DNA of 64,000 bases, taken from NCBI GenBank assembly GCA_016182795.1, contig JACPFW010000018.1, positions 1 through 64,000 of the forward strand, in the 5' to 3' direction. Below are positions 56,637 through 64,000 of this stretch, piece by piece. How positions within the stretch are numbered: position 1 is the stretch's first letter; every line of letters begins with the position of its first letter. A model generated the notes under the pieces. The model worked only from the letters and a program-made list of their open reading frames with translations, searched no databases and was not told the origin of the DNA. The translations under genes were made by a program, and so were the position numbers. The DNA comes from Gemmatimonadota bacterium (GTDB lineage: Bacteria > Gemmatimonadota > Gemmatimonadetes > Gemmatimonadales > Gemmatimonadaceae).

Positions 56637-57829
56637 GCGCGGCCGATCCGCTGCTCGCCCTGCGCGGCGAGTTCCCCATCCTCGAGCGCTGCACGTACCT
56701 GGTGAGCAACTCGCTGGGGGCCATGCCGCGCACGGTGCCCGATCGGCTCGCCGAGTACGTGGATGCGTGGGCCGAGCGCGGCGTGCGGGCGTGGGCCGAG
56801 CGCTGGTGGGAACTGCCCGTCACGGTGGGCAATGAAGTGGCGCCGCTGATAGGCGCTTACCCCGGCGAGGTCGCGATGGTTCCGACGGTGACGCTCGCGC
56901 AGCTGGCGGTGCTGTCGTCGCTCGCGTATCCGGCGGCGCGCGACACCGTGGTGATGACGGCGCTCGACTTTCCCTCGGTGCGGTACGCGATCGACCAGAT
57001 GGCGCCGCGGCTCGGGGCGCGGGTGGACGTCGTGCCGAGCGACGACGGCATCACGATCGACATCGACCAGCTGTGTGCGGCGATCACCGAGCGCACGCGG
57101 CTGGTGGCGATCTCGCACGTCCTGTTCCGCTCGGCGTCGATTCTCGACGTCCGCCGCATCTGCGCGCGTGCGCACGCGATGGGCGCGCTGGTCTCGCTCG
57201 ACGGCTACCACGCGGCCGGCGTCATGCCGGTGGACGTGCGCGCCATCGGCTGCGACTTCTACAGCGCCGGTGTGCTCAAATGGCTCTGCGGCGGTCCGGG
57301 CGGGTCGTTCCTGTGGGCCTCGCCCGACCTGCCGGCCGAGATCGCCCCGGCGCTAACCGGTTGGCAGGCGCACGAGCGGCCGTTCGCGTTTGCCGACCAG
57401 ATGACCTACGCCACCGGCGCGTGGCGCTGGCTCGGCGGCACGCCGGTGGTCCCCGCGCTGTACGCAAACATCGACGGTCCGCGCATCGTGCGGCGCGCCG
57501 GCATCGAGGCGGTGCGCGAGAAGTCGGTGCGCCAGACGGGAATGCTGGTCTCCCTGGCTGATGCGCGCGGGTACGCGGTGTCGGCGCCGCGCGACCCGTC
57601 GGAGCGCGGCGGCACGGTCGCCTTCGACGTGCCGCATGCCGCGGAGGTGGCGCGCGCGCTGCTCGCCCGCGACGTGGTGATCGACTACCGGCCGGGCGCC
57701 GGGATTCGCGTGGCTCCGCACTTCTACACGAGCGACGCCGAGGTGGAGCGGGTGGTCGGCGAGATCGACGACATTCTCCGCACCGACGCGTGGCGCGCCT
57801 TCGAAGGCGTGCAGTCGACGGTGACCTGA
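56633..57829 (+). CDS. Aminotransferase class V-fold, kynureninase-like PLP enzyme
   Basis: A 398-residue PLP-dependent enzyme of fold type I, class V. The PLP-binding Lys is in GVLKWLCGGPGGSF, equivalent to the SYKYLNGGPG block of kynureninase; VSLDGYHAAG has the PLP-ring Asp and the following His. The arrangement is closer to kynureninase than to cysteine desulfurase, but isopenicillin-epimerase-like or selenocysteine-lyase-like enzymes share the fold. Overlaps the permease gene by four bases, so a transported amino acid such as kynurenine is a plausible substrate; no other kynurenine-pathway gene is present. Confidence 0.82.
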   Translation: MSAADPLLALRGEFPILERCTYLVSNSLGAMPRTVPDRLAEYVDAWAERGVRAWAERWWELPVTVGNEVAPLIGAYPGEVAMVPTVTLAQLAVLSSLAYPAARDTVVMTALDFPSVRYAIDQMAPRLGARVDVVPSDDGITIDIDQLCAAITERTRLVAISHVLFRSASILDVRRICARAHAMGALVSLDGYHAAGVMPVDVRAIGCDFYSAGVLKWLCGGPGGSFLWASPDLPAEIAPALTGWQAHERPFAFADQMTYATGAWRWLGGTPVVPALYANIDGPRIVRRAGIEAVREKSVRQTGMLVSLADARGYAVSAPRDPSERGGTVAFDVPHAAEVARALLARDVVIDYRPGAGIRVAPHFYTSDAEVERVVGEIDDILRTDAWRAFEGVQSTVT

Positions 57830-57871
57830 CCCGCAGTTGCGCCGCCTGCTCGGCATTCGTACTTTCGCGGC

Positions 57872-58099
57872 ATGCCAACTCCCCCCAAGAAACTCCGCAA
57901 GCAGTACGTGAATGCCGAGTATCCCAAGCTCGTGCTGAAGTTCGAAGACGGGCACGAGATCCGGATCATGAAGGGCACCGGCAAGACCTTCGATTGCTGG
58001 GCCGGCGAGAGCATCAAGCTGCTCGCGATCATCGATCCTGAGGAGCGCGAACGGACGCACGTCGGCACCAAGAAAGCCGACGAGTTCGACGACGCGTAG
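57872..58099 (+). CDS. Small basic/acidic protein of unknown function
   Basis: A 75-residue soluble protein: a basic N-terminus (PTPPKKLRKQYVNAEYPK), a short beta-like region (LVLKFEDGHEIRIMKGTGKTF) and an acidic C-terminus (PEERERTHVG ... DEFDDA). It lies 42 bases after the PLP enzyme and eight bases before the serine hydrolase gene, with codon use like its neighbours, which supports a real gene. No family is recognised. Confidence 0.65.
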   Translation: MPTPPKKLRKQYVNAEYPKLVLKFEDGHEIRIMKGTGKTFDCWAGESIKLLAIIDPEERERTHVGTKKADEFDDA

Positions 58100-58106
58100 G
58101 CAGTCG

Positions 58107-59075
58107 ATGCGTGCCCGCGCGGCCCTGATGGTGCTTGCCCTGCTCGGGGCGGCGTGCACACAGGTGCGGGCGCAGACGGCAGCGACGCCCGGATCGGCGC
58201 CGGCGGCGCCAACAGCAGCGGCGGCGGCGACGGCCGCGCCGGCGAAGCGTCTCGATGCCCGCGCCGACACCGCCGCCCTCCGCCGCACCATCGACGCGCT
58301 CGCCGACGCCCATCGCGGCGTGGTCGGTTACAGCGTCACCAATCTGGAGACCGGCGAGCATCTCGAGCGCCGCGGCGATGAGACGTTCCCCACGGCGTCG
58401 CTCATCAAGGTGCCGGTGCTCGTTACCCTGTTTGATCTGGCGGAGCAGAAGAAGCTCTCGCTCGACGATCCGGTGGTGCTCACCGACATCGACAAGGTGG
58501 GCGGCGCGGGCGAGCTGCAGTTTCTGCGCACGCCGCTGACCGTGCGCCTCTGGGACGTGGCGTGGCTGATGAGCACGCTGAGCGACAACACCGGCACCAA
58601 TCTGGTGCTCGACCGCATCAAGATCCGGCGCGTCTGGCAGAAGATGGAGGCGCTGGGCCTGCCGCACACCAAGGTGCACTCGGGGTCGATGACGCGCATC
58701 GCGAGCGTCGCTCCCGACAGCTCGGTCAAGTACGGGCTCGGCGTCACGACGCCCAACGAGATGGCCCAACTGTTCGCGCTGCTGGCGCAGGGGAAGGCGG
58801 TGAGCCCGACCGCGGACTCCACCATGCTGTGGATCCTGCGCCACAATCAGGACGACTCCAAGCTGGCGCGGTTCACGTACGACGTGCGGCTCTCGCACAA
58901 GACCGGCGACGTGGATCAGGCGCGCACCGACTGCGGCGTGTTCTACCTGCCGGCGCGCATTGCCATCTGTGTGCTAACCAAGGACAATGTGGACCGGCGG
59001 TACTGGGCGGAGAGCGAGGGCAACGCCGTGATCGCCCGAATCGGGGAAGCGGTTGTGAAGGCGTGGAGGCAGTAG
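58107..59075 (+). CDS. Secreted serine hydrolase, class A beta-lactamase-like
   Basis: A 322-residue protein with a signal peptide (ALMVLALLGAACTQVRA; a Cys at 17 allows a lipoprotein reading) and an Ala-rich linker to about 47. The penicillin-recognising motifs are complete: Ser98-x-x-Lys101 (TASLIK), Ser159-Asp-Asn (LSDNTGTN) and Lys265-Thr-Gly (HKTGDVD). This fits class A beta-lactamase or a related peptidase. The omega-loop Glu cannot be assigned with confidence, so resistance activity is not claimed. Its TAG stop begins repeat copy 4. Confidence 0.85.
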   Translation: MRARAALMVLALLGAACTQVRAQTAATPGSAPAAPTAAAAATAAPAKRLDARADTAALRRTIDALADAHRGVVGYSVTNLETGEHLERRGDETFPTASLIKVPVLVTLFDLAEQKKLSLDDPVVLTDIDKVGGAGELQFLRTPLTVRLWDVAWLMSTLSDNTGTNLVLDRIKIRRVWQKMEALGLPHTKVHSGSMTRIASVAPDSSVKYGLGVTTPNEMAQLFALLAQGKAVSPTADSTMLWILRHNQDDSKLARFTYDVRLSHKTGDVDQARTDCGVFYLPARIAICVLTKDNVDRRYWAESEGNAVIARIGEAVVKAWRQ

Positions 59076-59130
59076 AGAGAGACAACAGAGAAACAACAGA
59101 GAAACAACAGAGAGACAACAGAGCGACAAC
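59074..59130. repeat. 12-base tandem repeat element, copy 4 (tandem genes)
   Basis: Four or more units of (A/G)AGA-ACAACAG run directly from the TAG of the serine hydrolase gene. Unlike copies 1 and 3 there is no complementary right arm; a separate GC hairpin with a T-tail follows at 59133-59157. The downstream gene is in the same orientation. Confidence 0.8.
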
Positions 59131-59132
59131 CG

Positions 59133-59157
59133 GGGCCGGCCTTTGGGCTGGCCCTTT
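59133..59157 (+). terminator. Intrinsic terminator after repeat copy 4
   Basis: GGGCCGGCC (59133-59141) pairs with GGCTGGCCC (59146-59154, one G-T pair) around TTTG, followed by TTTGCC. It lies about 60 bases beyond the serine hydrolase stop codon and just before psuG. Confidence 0.7.
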
Positions 59158-59193
59158 GCCTGTGCGCGGGGAATTGTCAGAGAGCGTGCCGCG

Positions 59194-60123
<930 letters not shown>

Positions 60124-60210
60124 CGATCTGTGCACCCCCCGTTGAATGCGCCGCGCACGCCCGTTTACCTTCCGGTCATCCCTCACCCGTCGAAGGAGGT
60201 CAGTCGAACG

Positions 60211-61323
60211 ATGTCGTCTTCGTTCCTGAGTTCCGAAGAGTACGACGAACGAGCGCACCAGCAGTACAATGAGGGGAACTACGACGGCGCCCTCGTCACG
60301 CTGCACGAGGGGCTGGCGCTTTACCCCAACGCGGTGGAACTCCACGTCGGGCTGGGCTATGCCCGCCTCGCGCGCGACGAGTTTGCGTGGGCGCGCCGGA
60401 GCTTCGAAGAGGCGCTGGTGCTCGATCCGGAGCACGAAGACGGGCTCGCCGGCCTTGGCGAAACGCTGCTCCGCTTTGGTCAGACCGATGCCGCCAAGCG
60501 CATCTTCGCCCGCGTGCGCGCGCTCGGCTACGAGGACGACATCGAGCTCATGCAGCAGATTGGGCGTGCGCTCTTCCGCGACGATGAGTTTGAGGAAGCG
60601 CTCGAGTTCTTCGAGGTCGCCGTGCGCCAGGCACCCGACAGTGCCGAGGCAGTCGGACTGGTGGGGTACGCGCAGCACCGGCTCGGCCAGGATGACGCGG
60701 CCGTCGAGACGCTCCGCCGCGCGCTGAAGCTCGAGCCGGCCTACACGGAAGCCCGGATCTACCTCGGCAACCTGCTGTACGATCGCGGCGAGTACGAGGC
60801 CGCGCTGTACCAGCTCGACCAGACGCAGCCCGAGGACCACTGGGACGAGTTGGGCATCTGGCGCCTCCTCGAACTGCGCAAGTCGCACCTGCGGCTCCCC
60901 GACGGCGACCCGTCGTTCGAGCCGTGGGAGGCGCGTCTCGCGGAACTGGCCCCGGGCGTGGATCCGGTGGACGAGATGCTCACCGAACTCGAGACCCGCT
61001 TCAACGAGCAGGACGAGCGCGAGGCGCGAGAGCAGCTCGAACTGTTTGGCTCGCTGCTCGGCCAACTTTCCGGCGATCGCGACGCGGCCGCATTGCACCG
61101 CGTCGAAGCCGGTGATGGTCGCGCATACGACGGCACGTGGGACGAGATCGTCGATCAAATGCGCGAATCCAGCGCCGCCGCGGCCGCGCGGACCGCCGCC
61201 GAGTTCATGCAGAGCGAGGCACGCCGCGGTCACTCGCTCACGGGTCGACTCATCCCGGCCGGAGACGCTGAGAGCTTCCTGCGCGGCTGCGCCGACGCGG
61301 GGCTCCTGCGCATCGTCCGCTGA
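60211..61323 (+). CDS. TPR-repeat protein
   Basis: A 370-residue soluble protein with about six tetratricopeptide-like repeats between residues 8 and 215 (motifs such as ALVTLHEGLALYPNAVELHV, EALEFFEVAVRQAPDSAEAV and AVETLRRALKLEPAYTEARI). A more acidic C-terminal region follows (ELETRFNEQDEREAREQ) without known motifs. TPR arrays are protein-protein interaction scaffolds. AAGGAGGT lies ten bases before the ATG at 60211. It is next to the M16 peptidase gene, which may be its partner. Confidence 0.82.
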   Translation: MSSSFLSSEEYDERAHQQYNEGNYDGALVTLHEGLALYPNAVELHVGLGYARLARDEFAWARRSFEEALVLDPEHEDGLAGLGETLLRFGQTDAAKRIFARVRALGYEDDIELMQQIGRALFRDDEFEEALEFFEVAVRQAPDSAEAVGLVGYAQHRLGQDDAAVETLRRALKLEPAYTEARIYLGNLLYDRGEYEAALYQLDQTQPEDHWDELGIWRLLELRKSHLRLPDGDPSFEPWEARLAELAPGVDPVDEMLTELETRFNEQDEREAREQLELFGSLLGQLSGDRDAAALHRVEAGDGRAYDGTWDEIVDQMRESSAAAAARTAAEFMQSEARRGHSLTGRLIPAGDAESFLRGCADAGLLRIVR

Positions 61324-61346
61324 GCGCGACGTCGCTTTTCGACACC

Positions 61347-63956
61347 GTGCTCGCGCCGGAGCGCGTGCACCGCCACCGGCTCGCCAACGGCCTCACGCTG
61401 CTTATCCATCGCGACGATCGCGTCCCCGTCGTCGCCATCGTCACGTGGGTGTCGGCTGGCTACTTCGACGAGTCCGACGACGTCGTTGGGGTCGCGCACG
61501 TGCTCGAGCACATGTACTTCAAGGGCACGCCGTCGCGCGGCGTGGGCGAGATCGCCCGGCAAACCAAGGGGCACGGCGGCTACCTGAACGCCGGCACCAT
61601 CTACGACCATACCAGCTACTACACGGTGCTCCCCGCCTCCGGCTTCGCCGCCGGGCTCGAGATCCAGGCCGACGCCTACGCCAACTCGCTCATTGACGCC
61701 GACGAACTCGCCCGCGAAATCGAGGTCATCGTCGAAGAAGCCAAGCGCAAGGCTGACAGTCCGCAGGCGCTCGCCACGGAAACGCTGTACGAGCTGCTGC
61801 ACGATCACCATCGGATGCGCCGGTGGCGCATCGGGCGCGAGCCGGGGCTGCGCGCCCTGACGCGTGAGCACGTGCACGGCTTCTACCGTTCGTACTACCG
61901 GCCGTCCAATACCGTGCTCTCCATTTCGGGGGCCGTGGACGTCGATGACGCCATCGCGCTGGTCGAGCGGCACTACGGCGCGATCCCCGACGGGCCCGTG
62001 GCGCGCGACCGCGGGCCGCACGAGCCGCCGCGCCGCGACTTTCGGCTCCGCCAATGGACGGGCGATATCTCGCGCGCCGAGGTGGCGTTCGGATGGCGCA
62101 CGCACGGCATGACGCATCCGGACACGCCGCGCCTGGACGTCGTCGCGGCGGTGCTCTCGACAGGCCGGTCATCGCGCCTGTATCGCGCCGTGCGCGAGCG
62201 TCAGCTGGCATCGTCCATCTCCGCCTCCAACTACTCCCCCGCCGATGTGGGGGTGTTCATGATCCACGCCAGCGCGCGTCCGGAGCACGTGCTCGACTGC
62301 GCCGGTGCGGCGTGGGATCAACTGTCCCGCGTTCGCGCCGGAGAGGTCACCGACGATGAGCTCGAGCGCGTGCGCCGCGTGCACGTGGCGCAATGGCTGC
62401 GTGGGGTCGAGACGGCCGAGGGACGCGCCACGCACCTTGCCGCGTGGGAAGCGCGCGGCGACTGGCAGCTGGCCCGGTCGTACTTCGAGGCGCGGCAGCG
62501 CACGGGCGCCGACGAGGTGGCCGACGTGGCGCGTCGAGCACTCGATCCCGCCGCCGCCGCGGCCGTGATCTACCATCCCAACGGCTCGGTGGAGACCGTC
62601 CGAGATGCCGCGGCGCTGCGCGCGTCGCTCGACCGCGCCAATCCCGCGCCACTCACGGCCAGCGGCGCGGTGCGGCTGCCCGTCCTCCCGGCCGCGCGGG
62701 CGCGGTTCGACGGTGAGCGCGCCGGCGTCCGTGTGTATCGCACCGAGCAGGGCGTGCCGATCCTCGTCAAGCGAACGCTGGGCGCGAGCATCACGTACGC
62801 CTGCGTCGTCGTGCGTGCCGGCGCCGAGGTCGAACCGCCCGCGCTGCTCGGCGTGTCGGCGCTCGCGGCGCGCGCGTCGCTCAAGGGCACGACCACTCTC
62901 GATGGCGTGCAAATTGCCGAAGCCAGCGAACGCATCGGCGCCGCGCTGTCGGCTGGCGGCGGCGCCAGCACGATGTCGTGGTCCGTGTCGGTGCCCAGCG
63001 CGGACCTCGAAGGCGCGCTTTCTTTGCTTGGCGATGTCGTGCAGCAGCCCACCATACCGGATGACGCGTTCGAGGCCGAGCGAACGGTCGCGCTCGCGCA
63101 GGTCGCGCAGCTACGAGACGACATGCATCGGTACCCGCTCACGCTCGCCACCCAGGCTGCGTGGGGCGAGCATCCCTACGCACGGAGTGCCCTCGGCACC
63201 GACGCGTCCCTGCGCGGGCTGACCGCGGAGGACGCGCGGCGCTGGCATGCCGACATTGCTGTCCGCGGCGAACAGGTGATCGTGCTGGTTGGTGATGATG
63301 ACCCCGACCGACTGGCCGGTTTGGCGGCGGGTGCGTTCGCCACGCTAACGTCGGCGCCGCGGCGCGCGGTGTCGACGCCGCGCTGGCCATCGGAGGGCGG
63401 CGCCGCGTCCGAGCCGCGCGACAAGGCGCAGACCGCGCCCGCCATGGCGTACCCTGGTCCGGCACGCGATGATCCGCGCCGCTACGCGGCCGGCCTCCTC
63501 TGCGGCGTAGCGAGTGGGCTCGGTGGGCGCTTCTTTGAGGCGCTGCGCGACCGGCAGTCGCTGGCCTACACCATTGTCGCCTCCACGGTCACGCGGGAGC
63601 TGGCCGGCCAGATTGTGGCGTACATCGCGACGTCGCCGGAAAAGGAGGAGGAGGCGCGGCGTGGCCTGCTCGCCGAAATCGACAAGCTGCGCGCGGCGCC
63701 GGTGCGCGAGGACGAACTGCAGCGTGCTCGCACGTACGCGCTCGGCGTCTGGGCCATACAGCAGGAGCGCGGCGACTCAGTGATGGGCGATCTCGCCTCC
63801 GCCTGGCTGTTCGGCGCCCTCGAAGATCTCACCGAATACGAGGGCCGCCTGCGCGCCGTCACGGTCGATGACCTCCACGACATCGCGCGTGACTTCCTCG
63901 ACCCGGCACGGCGCGTTGAGGGCGTCGTGCGCGGCGTCGTCGGGCGCGCCGTTTAG
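61347..63956 (+). CDS. M16-family zinc peptidase (two-domain, PqqL/insulinase-like)
   Basis: An 869-residue protein with two M16 halves. The first has the inverted zinc motif His-x-x-Glu-His (GVAHVLEHMYFKGT, about 51-55) and the downstream Glu in VIVEEAKRK. The second half (from about 455) lacks the motif and is the usual inactive domain (ASLKGTTTLDGVQIAEASE). Substrate would be peptides enclosed in the chamber. No signal peptide is visible. GTG at 61347 is the first standard start, but the in-frame stretch from CTG at 61320, overlapping the TPR stop codon, reads SATSLFDT and looks coding. Confidence 0.9.
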   Translation: MLAPERVHRHRLANGLTLLIHRDDRVPVVAIVTWVSAGYFDESDDVVGVAHVLEHMYFKGTPSRGVGEIARQTKGHGGYLNAGTIYDHTSYYTVLPASGFAAGLEIQADAYANSLIDADELAREIEVIVEEAKRKADSPQALATETLYELLHDHHRMRRWRIGREPGLRALTREHVHGFYRSYYRPSNTVLSISGAVDVDDAIALVERHYGAIPDGPVARDRGPHEPPRRDFRLRQWTGDISRAEVAFGWRTHGMTHPDTPRLDVVAAVLSTGRSSRLYRAVRERQLASSISASNYSPADVGVFMIHASARPEHVLDCAGAAWDQLSRVRAGEVTDDELERVRRVHVAQWLRGVETAEGRATHLAAWEARGDWQLARSYFEARQRTGADEVADVARRALDPAAAAAVIYHPNGSVETVRDAAALRASLDRANPAPLTASGAVRLPVLPAARARFDGERAGVRVYRTEQGVPILVKRTLGASITYACVVVRAGAEVEPPALLGVSALAARASLKGTTTLDGVQIAEASERIGAALSAGGGASTMSWSVSVPSADLEGALSLLGDVVQQPTIPDDAFEAERTVALAQVAQLRDDMHRYPLTLATQAAWGEHPYARSALGTDASLRGLTAEDARRWHADIAVRGEQVIVLVGDDDPDRLAGLAAGAFATLTSAPRRAVSTPRWPSEGGAASEPRDKAQTAPAMAYPGPARDDPRRYAAGLLCGVASGLGGRFFEALRDRQSLAYTIVASTVTRELAGQIVAYIATSPEKEEEARRGLLAEIDKLRAAPVREDELQRARTYALGVWAIQQERGDSVMGDLASAWLFGALEDLTEYEGRLRAVTVDDLHDIARDFLDPARRVEGVVRGVVGRAV

Positions 63957-64000
63957 CGCGTCACCGCGTACGGCTCGGCAGGAAGCCAAGCGCCCGGTTC
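63953..64000 (-). CDS. Possible C-terminal end of a gene leaving the window
   Basis: The complement of 64000-63953 reads EPGAWLPAEPYAVTR and then TAA, with codon use like neighbouring genes. The TAA overlaps the TAG of the M16 gene (TTAG), the same tail-to-tail arrangement seen at three other places in the window. Only 15 residues are visible, so no family can be named, and the frame could be fortuitous. Confidence 0.3.
   Translation of the reverse strand, partial: EPGAWLPAEPYAVTR

Noticed and set aside
56633-57829. PLP enzyme as a selenocysteine lyase linked to the candidate selenoprotein
   Set aside because: The Lys region GVLKWLCGGPGG is closer to kynureninase, and the gene is coupled to an amino-acid permease more than 10 kb from the peroxiredoxin.

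Overview
The window is GC-rich, densely packed chromosomal DNA from a Gram-negative-type bacterium. Many secreted proteins have short Sec signals ending in Ala-x-Ala-Gln. There is an RND/TolC efflux system, a TonB-dependent receptor, M1, M16, M28 and S9 peptidases, a membrane-anchored LuxR regulator and GTG/ATG-TGA stop-start overlaps. This mix most resembles Gemmatimonadota; that is inference from gene content, since no rRNA or tRNA gene was seen. No phage, insertion sequence or CRISPR array was recognised, and no gene-free stretch exceeds about 300 bases.

Layout. 1-3034: end of an FmdB-type zinc-ribbon gene, a PAP2-like membrane protein and a secreted prolyl oligopeptidase. 3219-16231: a metallophosphoesterase, then a long leftward run reading (in transcription order) TetR, TolC, adaptor, RND pump, hybrid histidine kinase, HupE-like protein, M1 peptidase and DUF6702-like protein. 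16447-19961: a secreted glycoside-hydrolase-like protein, a membrane LuxR regulator and a DUF2231 membrane protein divergent from it. 20001-29187: a split ACAD10/11-like pair (acyl-CoA dehydrogenase plus phosphotransferase) with a hydrolase, an acyltransferase, SMP-30-like and M28 enzymes and an MFS transporter. 29184-36458: a lone GspF-like protein, a Ycf46-like AAA+ ATPase, a lactate permease, a small secreted protein, an ABC exporter and a glycerophosphodiesterase. 36602-43972: a frameshifted TonB receptor, an NlpC/P60 enzyme, queuosine precursor genes queD, queE and a frameshifted queC, and putrescine genes aguA and aguB. 44075-50710: glycerate 2-kinase, a peroxiredoxin with an in-frame TGA at its catalytic position, a Ser/Thr kinase, a lipid kinase and a lipoprotein. 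50825-64000: aconitase, a patatin-ferredoxin fusion, an amino-acid permease with a kynureninase-like enzyme, a beta-lactamase-fold hydrolase, PsuG, a TPR protein and an M16 peptidase.

Two observations stand out. First, the secreted peroxiredoxin at 45622-46203 carries TGA exactly where the family motif PxxxTxxC has its peroxidatic cysteine. The frame stays open and conserved beyond it, and a 7-bp hairpin follows at the spacing expected of a bacterial SECIS element, so it is a candidate selenoprotein. Second, a 12-base tandem repeat (core ACAACAGAGA) lies directly against stop codons at four loci, usually next to a GC hairpin and mirrored between convergent genes. It looks like an undescribed 3'-end or terminator element. 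Near it, the ABC exporter and the TonB receptor have lost their normal C-terminal ends. Other short purine-rich repeats interrupt aconitase and lactate permease in frame.
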